64,000 bases of DNA from Bacillota bacterium. Lineage in GTDB: Bacteria > Bacillota > Negativicutes > Sporomusales > UBA7701. The stretch's first letter is position 1; each line of letters opens with the position of its first letter. The notes beneath the pieces were generated by a model. The model was not told where the DNA came from. It saw nothing but the letters and a program-made list of their open reading frames with translations, and ran no database searches. Below are positions 41,662-50,271 of the stretch, in pieces. Where the stretch lies: contig JAEZJM010000031.1 of the NCBI GenBank assembly GCA_023415775.1, forward strand, positions 33,511 to 97,510, given 5' to 3'. The position numbers and the translations under genes are program-made.

Positions 41662-42273
41662 ATGCAGCAGTTGATCGAAAAATTGCAGAGCCGTAACATA
41701 AAGGGTTATTGGGTTCGAAACAGTGCGGAAGCGAAAGCGGTTGCCTTGGAATTAGTCCCGGCCGGGGCTACGGTGGCGATGGGCAATTCCCTCACTCTCC
41801 GCGAGACGGGGATTTTTGACGCGTTACTCGAGGGGAGATACAAAGTCATAAATCAGTTCGAAGCAGGTCTTTCGCCCGGGGAAAATATCAGTCGCCGTAA
41901 GCAGGGCTTGTTGGCCGATGTGTACTTTACCGGCACGAATGCCGTGACAATGGATGGCGAATTGGTAAATATCGACGGCAAAGGGAATCGGGTCGCGGCA
42001 ATGCTGTTCGGCCCCGACAAGGTAGTCGTGGTTGTCGGCAGAAACAAGATAGTTCGCGATCAGGCACAGGCGTGGCAACGCCTGCGGGAAAAGGCTGCTC
42101 CCTCGTTGGCCCGTAAGCTGGGGCGCGCTACTCCCTGCGCCACTAGCGGTGTTTGTTCGGACTGCAGTTCACCGGAGAGAATTTGTCGGTGTTACACGGT
42201 AATCGGCAGTCAAATGCCGGCAGATAAGGAACGCATTCATGTCATAATCGTGGATGAAGACCTGGGAATATGA
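41662..42273 (+). CDS. LUD domain protein (lactate-utilisation/YkgG-like)
   Basis: A 203-residue protein of the LUD superfamily (LutC/YkgG type) with VAMGNSLTLRETGIFDAL near residue 38, VYFTGTNAVTMDGELVNIDGK near 95 and NKIVRD near 132. A Cys group CSDCSSPERICRCY near residue 170 is seen in the stand-alone family. No lutA or lutB genes are nearby, so a lactate role is not supported. Base composition is lower in GC than the flanking genes. AAAGAGGAGG precedes the ATG. Confidence 0.85.
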   Translation: MQQLIEKLQSRNIKGYWVRNSAEAKAVALELVPAGATVAMGNSLTLRETGIFDALLEGRYKVINQFEAGLSPGENISRRKQGLLADVYFTGTNAVTMDGELVNIDGKGNRVAAMLFGPDKVVVVVGRNKIVRDQAQAWQRLREKAAPSLARKLGRATPCATSGVCSDCSSPERICRCYTVIGSQMPADKERIHVIIVDEDLGI

Positions 42274-42367
42274 GCGGGAAATCGCTATTAACACCATTAT
42301 GCAAGAGGAAATTTGCCGGGGAATCATGAAATAAATAGCGAGTAAATCTATGAAAGGGAAGAGAGCT

Positions 42368-42508
42368 ATGGACCTTAATGCACTGCTGGCGGAGAAGAAA
42401 AAGAAAGCAAATGAGAATAATAAGCCGTTTCCTAAGAACTCGAAAACTACACCAGGGAATAACAATCAGCGTCAGATGCCGATGCGAAAAAGCGGCCGCG
42501 GGAAATAA
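42368..42508 (+). CDS. Small basic protein, 46 residues
   Basis: An ATG at 42368 with AAAGGGAAGAG upstream opens a 46-codon gene. The product begins MDLNALLAEKKKKANENN and ends in a Gln/Arg/Lys-rich tail (MPMRKSGRGK), with no cysteine or membrane span. It is very basic and probably disordered, as nucleic-acid-binding small proteins often are (inference). A strong terminator directly follows its stop, which supports a real transcript end here. Confidence 0.55.
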   Translation: MDLNALLAEKKKKANENNKPFPKNSKTTPGNNNQRQMPMRKSGRGK

Positions 42509-42509
42509 C

Positions 42510-42551
42510 AAAAAAAGTACGCCTGGTTTCATGCCAGACGTACTTTTTTTG
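42510..42551. terminator. Bidirectional terminator
   Basis: AAAAAAAGTACG with CTGG (42510-42525) pairs with CCAG and CGTACTTTTTTT (to 42550). It ends the small basic gene and could also stop the convergent helicase transcript. Confidence 0.85.
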
Positions 42552-42577
42552 TTGGTTGGGGATGCAGGCAAATGTTC

Positions 42578-43915
42578 TTATGAGGGACGGCCCCGTCTTG
42601 CTGGTCTGCTTTTTGCCCCCCGATGACTCGGAGGAGAGGAGCTCTCGTCGGTTTTAGGCTTGCGGCGGCTTCGCAGGTTACTTCCGCCATGGGCGGGAGT
42701 GTTTTTAGCGGCTATCTGTTTTTTCCTGGCTGGAGGAGACTGGAGGGGTTTCCTCGCGGTCGCTTGGCCATCAATAGTCTCGTTATCGGCAGCGCCTTTT
42801 GTTTGCCTGGATTTTTGCCTTTTAATTGAGGCCCGGATGCCTTGCTCGATTATACGCAGGTATGAATGTTCTCCCGGGACGACGAACGTCACAGCTGTGC
42901 CGGTCTGTCCAGCGCGGCCTGTTCTGCCGATGCGGTGGATATAAGATTCGGTGTCATGAGGGATATCATAGTTAAAGATGTGGGTAACGCCCTCGATATC
43001 GAGACCTCTGGCGGCTATGTCCGTTACAACCAGTAGTTGCAGCTTTGCCTCCCGAAAACGCTTCATTACCTGCTCTCGCTTCGCCTGCGACAGATCCCCG
43101 TGTAACTCATCCACTTCGTAGCCGCGCTGAGCGAGTGCGATGTTAAGAGAGATGGCGCGCTGCTTTGTATGGCAAAAAACCATCGCCAGATAGGGGCGAT
43201 ATTCATCTATCATACTGCAAAGTCTGTCAAGTTTTTCTTCCTGGGTTGTCTCCACAATGATCTGCTTGATTTCGTCCAGCGTTACATTTGGGGTCTGCAC
43301 ACGGATATCGACAGCTTTTCCCATATACCGCGCAGCCAGTGACCGGATTTTCGGCGGCATTGTCGCCGAAAATAACATTGTTTGATGCTTGTTGGCGGTT
43401 TGATTAATGATTTCTTCGACATCATCCAAGAAGCCCATATGGAGCATTTGATCCGCTTCATCTAGCACAAGTTTGGACACTCCGGCAAGGCTGAGCTTTT
43501 TGCGGCGGATAAGATCCAGCAAACGGCCCGGCGTACCTACTACAATGTGCGGGGGGCTTTTTAGCTGGTTAATCTGTTTTTCTAAGGTATGGCCGCCAAA
43601 TAAAGCCTGAACATTAACAGCAAACTTATCGCCCAGTTTCTTGGCTTCTTTGGTAATCTGCAGCGCCAGTTCTCTGGTGGGGGTAACGATTAACGCCTGA
43701 ACATAGGGCTTGTTAGGCTCAATGCTTTCCATAATAGGCAATAAGAAGGCCAATGTCTTTCCCGTACCTGTCTGCGCCTGAGCGACCAGATCTTTTCCCG
43801 CCATCGCCACGGGAATAGCTTTTGTTTGAATCGGCGTAGGCTCGGTAATTCCCATTTGCTGCAGAAAACTGTTTACTTCCCGCCGGATTCCCAGCGTCAA
43901 AAAATCGTGGGACAT
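42578..43915 (-). CDS. DEAD-box ATP-dependent RNA helicase
   Basis: A 445-residue DEAD-box helicase. Motifs in order are the Q motif (ITEPTPIQTKAIP), AQTGTGKT, PTRELALQ, the DEAD box in VLDEADQML, FSATMP, the D-x-AARG segment in VTDIAARGLDIEG and HRIGRTGRAG. The last 80 residues are a Lys/Arg/Ser/Pro-rich tail that would bind RNA. AGAGGT precedes the ATG. Such proteins (CshA-like) act in ribosome assembly and RNA decay. It lies in the lower-GC stretch and has an unusual leader with a terminator. Confidence 0.93.
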   Translation of the reverse strand: MSHDFLTLGIRREVNSFLQQMGITEPTPIQTKAIPVAMAGKDLVAQAQTGTGKTLAFLLPIMESIEPNKPYVQALIVTPTRELALQITKEAKKLGDKFAVNVQALFGGHTLEKQINQLKSPPHIVVGTPGRLLDLIRRKKLSLAGVSKLVLDEADQMLHMGFLDDVEEIINQTANKHQTMLFSATMPPKIRSLAARYMGKAVDIRVQTPNVTLDEIKQIIVETTQEEKLDRLCSMIDEYRPYLAMVFCHTKQRAISLNIALAQRGYEVDELHGDLSQAKREQVMKRFREAKLQLLVVTDIAARGLDIEGVTHIFNYDIPHDTESYIHRIGRTGRAGQTGTAVTFVVPGEHSYLRIIEQGIRASIKRQKSRQTKGAADNETIDGQATARKPLQSPPARKKQIAAKNTPAHGGSNLRSRRKPKTDESSSPPSHRGAKSRPARRGRPS

Positions 43916-43931
43916 ATGATACCTCTTTTTT

Positions 43932-43994
43932 CTATACTCTTGTCATTAGTCTGTACAGGCCGTAGTAGCGGTATTCCCGGAGAGCGCCAGGCAT
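43932..43994 (-). CDS. Possible leader peptide of the DEAD-box gene (20 codons)
   Basis: An ATG at 43994 opens 20 codons ending at TAG 43932, 16 bases before the helicase start. The peptide is Arg/Tyr-rich, with REYRYYGLYRLMTR at its centre. No good ribosome site is seen before the ATG. Position and composition fit an upstream regulatory ORF, but chance is possible. Confidence 0.3.
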   Translation of the reverse strand: MPGALREYRYYGLYRLMTRV

Positions 43995-44012
43995 CGTCGG
44001 ACAGGCTGCTAC

Positions 44013-44042
44013 AAAAAAGGGATTTACCCGTTAGGTAAATCC
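44013..44042 (-). terminator. Terminator in the leader of the DEAD-box gene
   Basis: On the minus strand GGATTTACC (44042-44034) pairs with GGTAAATCC (44028-44020) over a five-base loop, then C and TTTTTT. It lies about 100 bases before the helicase start and downstream of its likely promoter, so it may act as an attenuator. Confidence 0.65.
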
Positions 44043-44074
44043 GCAATCGACTTTATATCGTAGGCCATATATTT

Positions 44075-44103
44075 ATGCTAGCACGGAAGCTTGTTGTGCG
44101 CAA
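44075..44103 (-). promoter_or_regulatory. Likely promoter of the DEAD-box gene
   Basis: Minus strand TTGCGC (44098-44103) and TAGCAT (44075-44080), 17-base spacer. It would start a leader of about 150 bases containing the terminator hairpin. Confidence 0.45.
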
Positions 44104-44191
44104 GCTAATTAAGCCGTTTTTTGCTGATTAACTGATTAAAGGCATTGCCGCTTCTTGCTGGCGGTCGCCGCTAGCGGCCTTATCTATGAAG

Positions 44192-44200
44192 TGGTATAAT
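44192..44200 (+). promoter_or_regulatory. Extended -10 promoter of the 44236 gene
   Basis: TGGTATAAT (44192-44200) is a perfect extended -10 element about 35 bases before the start. The -35 region is weak. Confidence 0.55.
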
Positions 44201-44235
44201 GAGTCTAGCCTTTGCGTAAGGAGAAAGTTCACCTG

Positions 44236-45747
44236 ATGAAAAACGTCTATGACGAGGTAAAACATTTTTTCGAGGAGGAAATGGCCAACAGTCCGGCGGT
44301 AAGGCGCGACTGGGTGGAAGGCTTCCTGCGCCAGAAGGCGTGGGGCGGCGCCGGAGACGAAGGTCTCCGGGAGATCTGGGCCAATCTCCGGATGTTTTTC
44401 CTTTACCTTGACCATACCGAGGCCGCCGACATCGAGGATATCCCCCGCAAGGAGTATAGCCGGGTGATCCAGTGGCTGGCGATCCACGTCAAAGGTTTCA
44501 AAGCGACGCTGAAACCCGTGCGGCGGTTTTTCAACGTCCTGATCGATTTCTATCGCTTCCTTGCCCTTAAAAAACTGGTGACCGACACCAGCGGGCTGGA
44601 GCAGGCGGCTGAGGAAATCGCCGGCGGCAAGAAGATCAAGCTGGATGACCGCAACTCTGCTATGCGCAAAGCGGTGGACACTCTGAGTGAAGAACTCGAT
44701 CAGGTCGTGAACGATATCGTCGAGGGGCTGATGCTCAAGCTGGGGGTTTTTTTTCAGCGCAAGGAGTTCAACGACGATTTTCAGCGGGCTCTTTTTCTGT
44801 TTGCCGGGCCGCTGAGCACCCTGCCCGATACCGAGCCGGGGGAATTCAACCTGTTTTGGCAGGAATTCTGGGATTTCTTCCTGTTCGACTACCGCCTCCT
44901 GGCGAGCGACGATACGCCGCTTAGACATTTCGCCGCGGCCCATCTGAACGTGTTCAGCGACGAGGAACGCCAGATAATGGATGAGCTTCTCAACGCCAGT
45001 TTCACCGTATTCACCGTTCATCGTGTCCTGTCGCCGGAATGGGTGGAGTGCACTAATGTGTTCACCGACGAAAAGTTCCGTCTTCCCCATCCCGAATTCG
45101 ACTACAAGACGATGAAGAAGCTGCTGTTTTTCGGGCATGTCTTTGCCCGCGACACCGTCATGGTAAACTATATCACCAGTGTCGAACTGAGCCCCAACCT
45201 CCGCCGCCGCATCAAGGAAGAAGCGCAGCACCAGAAGGCGATTTTCGATATCCAGCAACCTGGCGCCAGTTGGGAGGATTTCTTCGACCGCCACGCCCTG
45301 GCTTTCCGCCACACCGTCGACTCGCTCATCACGCTCGCCAAGGTCAACGTTACCCCCTTCGCCCAACTGGAGCGCAAGTTTCCGCCAATCGTCGTCACGC
45401 GGGTGCCTGATACGCGAGTGAGCCGTCTGTTTACGAAACTGATGCCGGACTATGGCTTTTCCAAGCACGATCTCGACCTTGCCCGGCGGCTTTGGCACGA
45501 CTTTAGCCAACTGGCGGTCAACGCGATCCGCAAGCCCGGAGCCTGGGCGGCCGCAGTCGTGTACGCGTACGCCCAGATCAATTCTCCCCAGGGGATATCG
45601 GCCGAACAGCTGGCCGTCGATTTCGACGTATCGACCTCCAGCGTTTACGCCAACCGCGATAAGCTTTTCCGGGTACTCGATCTGACGAAATTCGATCCCC
45701 GTTATCTCAATGAAGAGGGGTTCGTGTATTCCTTATTCATGTCCTGA
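44236..45747 (+). CDS. Unassigned 503-residue protein with a C-terminal HTH-like region
   Basis: I do not recognise the full-length family. The first 400 residues are mostly helical, aromatic and charged, with no membrane span or signal. Residues 420-500 read as a helical region with a helix-turn-helix: PGAWAAAVVYAYAQINSP, then ISAEQLAVDFDVSTSSVYAN. This resembles TFIIB/cyclin-like and DUF6398-type domains by eye. The ATG at 44236 follows AAGGAG with a rather long 12-base gap. A small zinc-ribbon membrane protein gene follows after 14 bases and is probably co-transcribed. It may bind DNA or act as a scaffold; function is open. Confidence 0.7.
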   Translation: MKNVYDEVKHFFEEEMANSPAVRRDWVEGFLRQKAWGGAGDEGLREIWANLRMFFLYLDHTEAADIEDIPRKEYSRVIQWLAIHVKGFKATLKPVRRFFNVLIDFYRFLALKKLVTDTSGLEQAAEEIAGGKKIKLDDRNSAMRKAVDTLSEELDQVVNDIVEGLMLKLGVFFQRKEFNDDFQRALFLFAGPLSTLPDTEPGEFNLFWQEFWDFFLFDYRLLASDDTPLRHFAAAHLNVFSDEERQIMDELLNASFTVFTVHRVLSPEWVECTNVFTDEKFRLPHPEFDYKTMKKLLFFGHVFARDTVMVNYITSVELSPNLRRRIKEEAQHQKAIFDIQQPGASWEDFFDRHALAFRHTVDSLITLAKVNVTPFAQLERKFPPIVVTRVPDTRVSRLFTKLMPDYGFSKHDLDLARRLWHDFSQLAVNAIRKPGAWAAAVVYAYAQINSPQGISAEQLAVDFDVSTSSVYANRDKLFRVLDLTKFDPRYLNEEGFVYSLFMS

Positions 45748-45761
45748 CGGGAGGGAGTTTG

Positions 45762-46118
45762 ATGAAATGTCCGACTTGCGGCCGGGATACTGCGCCGCAT
45801 GAAACCTGCTGCCCGTATTGCCGGGAAAGCGAAGCCCAGATAAAGGTGCTCACTCCGGCCGAGCGAGAAAATTTCCAGGGAGTTACTCTGGACGGCGGAT
45901 CGGCGGAGGACGAGCGCCGGGACCGATATGAGCACGGCGGACAGCGTCAGCGAGTCTATGTCCGCCATGTTTCCTTCGGCGGCAAGAAAAGCCTGCTGAC
46001 TAAACTCGTCATCTTGGCCGTCGTCGGTGTGGTTGTGTTTGTAATCTTGCCGATGTTTTTTCTCTTTTTCGCCGCCGCCGGCCTGGTGTGGTTCATCGCC
46101 AGCCTGCTGCGCCGTTGA
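45762..46118 (+). CDS. Zinc-ribbon, tail-anchored membrane protein
   Basis: A 118-residue protein. It begins MKCPTCGRDTAPHETCCPYC, a zinc ribbon of two CxxC pairs, continues with a charged linker (about residues 25-73), and ends with one or two membrane helices (about 76-114). GGGAGGGAG precedes the ATG at 45762; a TTG one codon earlier is possible. It is probably co-transcribed with the unassigned gene before it and closed by a terminator. Confidence 0.75.
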   Translation: MKCPTCGRDTAPHETCCPYCRESEAQIKVLTPAERENFQGVTLDGGSAEDERRDRYEHGGQRQRVYVRHVSFGGKKSLLTKLVILAVVGVVVFVILPMFFLFFAAAGLVWFIASLLRR

Positions 46119-46138
46119 AGAAATGATCGCTTCGATGT

Positions 46139-46166
46139 CAAAAGCCGCCCGGAGGGCGGCTTTTTC
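46139..46166. terminator. Bidirectional terminator
   Basis: AAAGCCGCCC (46141-46150) pairs with GGGCGGCTTT (46154-46163) around a three-base loop, with T's on the plus side and A's on the other. It separates convergent genes. Confidence 0.8.
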
Positions 46167-46171
46167 GCTGC

Positions 46172-47062
46172 TTAGAAGGAGCCTGTATTGTTGTAAGTGG
46201 GCGTCGTTTTGTTCTTGAAGACCTCAAGCACTTCGTCAATGTCGGCGAGCAGCTGGATTTTGTCGTGGGGCAGCGTTCCCGCCAGGGGCAGAAAGTTAGA
46301 GACGTGGTTGCTGCGGAAGATGCAGGGGCTGGATACTTCGACATGCTCCATCATGAGCTTGAGCTCCTGCAACAGGCCGAGGGGGGAGAGGGGTTTGAAA
46401 TCGCCTCGGTCGGCCGCGGCCCTGAGTGGGGTACCGTCGTGAAGCATGAGGGTGAGGGCGCTGAGCATCGTCGGACTGATTGCGCTCACTACCCGGGCTG
46501 TGCCGAGAGCGTGTTCGCGGCTGCGCTCGGCGCCGCCCAGACCGAGGATGACCATGACCGACAGCTTGATGCCGGCCGCTAGGACCCGGCGCCCGGCGGC
46601 GATCATCTCGGCGGCGCTGCCGCCTTTAGAGACACGGGTGAGCACTTCGTCGTCGCCGCTTTCGACGCCGAGGTAGATGATCTGCAGGCCGGCCGCCTTA
46701 AGGGCTGCCAGTTCGTCGGGCGTCTTGCGCAGGATATCTCTGGGGCCGCCGTAGCAGGTCACGCGGGCGAGCTTGTGGAAAGAAGCCCGCAGCTTGGCGA
46801 GAATGGCGAGCAGGCGGTCGGTTTTCAGTACAAGGGCATTGCCGTCGGCGAGAAATATGCGCCGCGTTTCCGGCCAGTGGCGGGCCGCGCTGTCGATAAG
46901 CGCCGCCACTTCTTCCTCGGGACGGGCCCGGAATTGCACTTCGCGGTACATGCCGCAGAAGGAGCAGGCGTTATGGGAACAACCGATGGTCACTCTGAGG
47001 ATGAGGCTCCTGGCTTCGGAAGGGGGGCGGAAGACCATGCCTTCGGCGTTGTCGAGATACAT
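46172..47062 (-). CDS. Radical SAM protein (CX4CX2C type)
   Basis: A 296-residue radical SAM enzyme. The cluster motif is TIGCSHNACSFCGMY (CX4CX2C) near residue 28, the variant found in a poorly characterised oxygen-independent coproporphyrinogen oxidase/elongator-like group. GLQIIYLGVESGDDEVL and VMVILGLGG are typical SAM-barrel strands. The substrate is unknown. GGAGGAT precedes the ATG. nadE lies 36 bases upstream on the same strand, so they may share a transcript. Confidence 0.85.
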   Translation of the reverse strand: MYLDNAEGMVFRPPSEARSLILRVTIGCSHNACSFCGMYREVQFRARPEEEVAALIDSAARHWPETRRIFLADGNALVLKTDRLLAILAKLRASFHKLARVTCYGGPRDILRKTPDELAALKAAGLQIIYLGVESGDDEVLTRVSKGGSAAEMIAAGRRVLAAGIKLSVMVILGLGGAERSREHALGTARVVSAISPTMLSALTLMLHDGTPLRAAADRGDFKPLSPLGLLQELKLMMEHVEVSSPCIFRSNHVSNFLPLAGTLPHDKIQLLADIDEVLEVFKNKTTPTYNNTGSF

Positions 47063-47098
47063 CTTGCGTTTATCCTCCAGATGTGGGTTTGGACTCCC

Positions 47099-49000
47099 TC
47101 AGGTTACAGCAAGGAGTTTTTCTTTAAGTTTATGGTACCCGGCAGTGAAGTAAGGTCCGTTCTGGGCTTCGCGGTGGTCGAAGCCGTAGACCCGGCGGCT
47201 GACGGCGAGCACCGGCGGCGCCTGGATGCGCTTGGCCACCGCCATGCCGGTGTAGAGCCGCCACCATTTTTCGAGGTCGGCGATGAATTCCGCGGCCGTC
47301 GGGAAGAGGCGGGCGACAAGGCCGTCTTCGCAGCCCAGCCGCGTTTCCAGATCACCTGCCGCGTACCAGGCGAGGATGTCCTCGGGGGCAGCCCTGTCCC
47401 ACCATTCCATAAACGCCCGGAAGAGATAGTCGTGGTAAGGGTAAATCAGCGGATCCCCCTTGCCCTCGTCCACCGCCTGCTCGGGTGATAGCTCGGCGCT
47501 CGGGACGAGGCGGAAGACGGATGCCGGGATGATCTCGCGGCCGTAAACGCTTGTGTTGATATATGCGGCGACGGCGTATACCTGGTGTTTCCAGAGATCG
47601 GCCAGTGCGGCCAGGAATCCGGCCTGATCGCCGTAGAGCGTGGCGTAGCCGACGGTGAGTTCGCTCTTGTTGGCGTTGCAGGTGAAGCCGCCGCCGAAAG
47701 CGGCCGCCAGACCGGCCAGGACGCGGGCCGAACGGTCGCGGGCCTGGATATTCTCGGTCATGAAAGGGGTGACGGTCAGATGGGAGCGGCTGCCGTCCCT
47801 CATGTTCACGATTTCCGTGCGGCTTAGCTGCTCCACGGTGAAATCGACCGCCTCCTGGATGGGCACGACGGCGTACAGGCAGCCGAGGTTCTTCGCCAGT
47901 TCCGCGGCAAGGTTCTTGGTGGTGGCGGAGTTGTAGACGCTGGGCAGATTGGCGAGCAGCACCTTATCAGGTCCGAGGATGTCGGTGTACAGCGCTGCTG
48001 CGACAGCGGAGTCGATGCCGCCGGATACGCCGATAACGACCCGGTCCAGGCCGATCTGGGCCAGGAACTTGGCTACGCCGTAGCGGAGCGTCTGGAAAAT
48101 GGCTGCGATCCCCTGATCGTCAGGCACTGTCACCGGCGCAAGGGTTTCACCTCGGGCGTCGAGATCAAGGTCAACCGTCATCATGGTCGGGGCGAACGGC
48201 GGGCAGTAGGCGATGATTTGGCCGCCGCCGTCGTAGACGGTGCTCAAGCCGTCGAAGGTGTACACCGTTTTGCCGTTGTTCTGCAGGCCGACATTGTTAA
48301 TATAAATTAAGGGGATGCCGTTTTCCTGCGCCTGTTTGGAGAAGACGCGGTTGCGTTTGTTGTTTTTGCCGAGGGTGAAAGGCGAACTGGAAATGTTGAC
48401 GATAAGCTCGGCGCCAGCGCTTCTAAGGATTGTGACAGGCTTGAGACCGTAGTCGTCGCTCCAGCCGTCCTCGCAGAGGATGCAGCCGATATTGACGGTG
48501 CGGCCGCCGATATTCACGGCGACCGGCCGGAGAAGATCGGCCGGCTGTCGGCCAAGGTCCAGAGCCAATTTGCGCAGGCTGTAGAAATGCCTGGAGTCGT
48601 CGAACTCCCGGTAGTTGGGCTGGAGGGACTTGATGCGGAACGGGTAGGGAAACTGCTCACCGCCAAGTAATTCGCCGTCCTGGGCGACAAAAAAGGCGTT
48701 ATATTTTCGCACCCGGCCGTCATCGCCGCGTTTCGCCCAATCGACACCGACATTGCCGAACATCACGCACAGGCCGCGGGAGGCGGCGACGATGCGTCGC
48801 CCGTATTCCTCACAATCCTTGAGAAAGGCCTGGTGCTCCCAGGTATCGCCGAGTAGGTAGCCGGGAACGGCCATTTCCGGGAAAACCACCAGATCGGCCT
48901 GCTGCCCGCGAGCTTCGTCGATCATTGTCAGTATGGCGGCGCTATTCAGATCCGGACGTCCCGGTATTACCTCCATTTGGGCCAGGGCGATTCTAACCAA
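47099..49000 (-). CDS. nadE: Glutamine-dependent NAD synthetase
   Basis: A 633-residue two-domain enzyme converting deamido-NAD, glutamine and ATP to NAD. The N-terminal nitrilase-type glutaminase has the Glu-Lys-Cys triad in VVFPEMAVPGY, SLQPNYREF and GCILCEDGW. The C-terminal synthetase has the PP-loop VIGVSGGIDSAVAA near residue 330 and CNANKSELTVGY. I prefer the TTG at 49000 because GAGGTGA lies 8 bases before it and MVRIALAQ is the usual beginning. A GTG at 49012 would give four more residues. Confidence 0.93.
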   Translation of the reverse strand: MVRIALAQMEVIPGRPDLNSAAILTMIDEARGQQADLVVFPEMAVPGYLLGDTWEHQAFLKDCEEYGRRIVAASRGLCVMFGNVGVDWAKRGDDGRVRKYNAFFVAQDGELLGGEQFPYPFRIKSLQPNYREFDDSRHFYSLRKLALDLGRQPADLLRPVAVNIGGRTVNIGCILCEDGWSDDYGLKPVTILRSAGAELIVNISSSPFTLGKNNKRNRVFSKQAQENGIPLIYINNVGLQNNGKTVYTFDGLSTVYDGGGQIIAYCPPFAPTMMTVDLDLDARGETLAPVTVPDDQGIAAIFQTLRYGVAKFLAQIGLDRVVIGVSGGIDSAVAAALYTDILGPDKVLLANLPSVYNSATTKNLAAELAKNLGCLYAVVPIQEAVDFTVEQLSRTEIVNMRDGSRSHLTVTPFMTENIQARDRSARVLAGLAAAFGGGFTCNANKSELTVGYATLYGDQAGFLAALADLWKHQVYAVAAYINTSVYGREIIPASVFRLVPSAELSPEQAVDEGKGDPLIYPYHDYLFRAFMEWWDRAAPEDILAWYAAGDLETRLGCEDGLVARLFPTAAEFIADLEKWWRLYTGMAVAKRIQAPPVLAVSRRVYGFDHREAQNGPYFTAGYHKLKEKLLAVT

Positions 49001-49209
49001 CAGAAAGCTCACCTCACGTGTTACTGATCAGGAATTTTTCGGCGCGATAGTAAGAAACAGGAATGTTAGCTGCTGTTGTGGAAATGCTGTTATTATCATT
49101 CTCTGCCTGCAGGTTTATTCCTTTTCGCCCAGGGCAAAAAACACGTTCCGCGCGGCCGGGCGGACTGCGGCTAGGGTCGGTTTTATAAGCAACTAAAGGA
49201 GATGACAAG

Positions 49210-50166
49210 ATGTTTGACAAAGTACTGGCTGCTGCCAGACGGATCGACGGTATAGCCCACCGCACACCTGTTATGACGTCCAGGCTTCTTAACGAGGTTA
49301 CCGGCAACACCGTATACCTCAAGTGCGAGAACTTCCAGCGGATGGGGGCTTTCAAATTCCGGGGCGCGTACAACGCCGTGACGGCGCTGCCGCCTGAAGA
49401 GCGCGCGCGGGGCGTCGTGACTTATTCCTCCGGCAACCACGCCCAGGCAATCGCCCTCACCGGCAAGTTGCTGGGTATTGCCACGACCGTCATCATGCCC
49501 TCCGACGCTCCGGCTGTGAAGTTTGCCGCCACCGAAGGCTACGGGGCGACGATAGTGAAGTACGACAAAGAGAAAACGACGCGGGAGAAGGTGGCCGACG
49601 AGTTGACCGCCCAATACGGTTATACGCTGATCCCGCCCTTCGATCACGAGGAGGTCGTTGCGGGACAGGGGACAGTCGCCAAGGAACTCATCGAGGACAC
49701 CGGCAGCCTGGATTACTTATTCTCTCCCTGCGGCGGCGGCGGGTTGCTTTCCGGCACCGCCATCAGCGCCAAGCATCTTCTGCCAGATTGCCGGGTTATC
49801 GGCGTCGAGCCCGAGTTGGCCGACGATGCCGTCCGTTCGTTCAAATCGGGCGAACTGCACACCGTCCATAACCCGTCGACGATCGCCGACGGGCTCCGCA
49901 CGCCCTCGCTGGGCAAGGTTACTTTTCCGCTCGTGCGTAAGTATGTCGACGACATGGTAACCGTCAGCGAAGAGGAGATAATCAGTACGATGTACTATCT
50001 GTGGACCCGTCTCAAAATAGTGGTCGAGCCCTCGGGGGCCGTCTCGCTCGCTCCCCTGTTTCACCGCAAGCTGCCCGCCGTCGGCAAGCGGGTCGGCGTC
50101 ATCCTCAGCGGCGGCAACGTCGATGTTCGTGAGGTCGGCAAACTGTTTGCCGCGGTGAACGATTGA
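49210..50166 (+). CDS. ilvA: Threonine ammonia-lyase (short, no regulatory domain)
   Basis: A 318-residue PLP enzyme that deaminates threonine (and often serine) to 2-oxobutyrate. The PLP lysine is in GAFKFRGAYNAV near residue 51; SSGNHAQAIAL and the glycine loop SPCGGGGLLSG follow. The C-terminal ACT-like domain of biosynthetic IlvA is absent, so it resembles the catabolic TdcB type and would not be inhibited by isoleucine. TAAAGGAG precedes the ATG. It is divergent from nadE. Confidence 0.9.
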   Translation: MFDKVLAAARRIDGIAHRTPVMTSRLLNEVTGNTVYLKCENFQRMGAFKFRGAYNAVTALPPEERARGVVTYSSGNHAQAIALTGKLLGIATTVIMPSDAPAVKFAATEGYGATIVKYDKEKTTREKVADELTAQYGYTLIPPFDHEEVVAGQGTVAKELIEDTGSLDYLFSPCGGGGLLSGTAISAKHLLPDCRVIGVEPELADDAVRSFKSGELHTVHNPSTIADGLRTPSLGKVTFPLVRKYVDDMVTVSEEEIISTMYYLWTRLKIVVEPSGAVSLAPLFHRKLPAVGKRVGVILSGGNVDVREVGKLFAAVND

Positions 50167-50271
50167 CCGCGAGGAAAAATTTGCGGTTGCTGGGAAGATT
50201 TACAGGGAAAAACTCTTTGATGGCGAACTATACATAAAAGCAGTACCAAGTCCAAAGGGGAGATACCTTCG

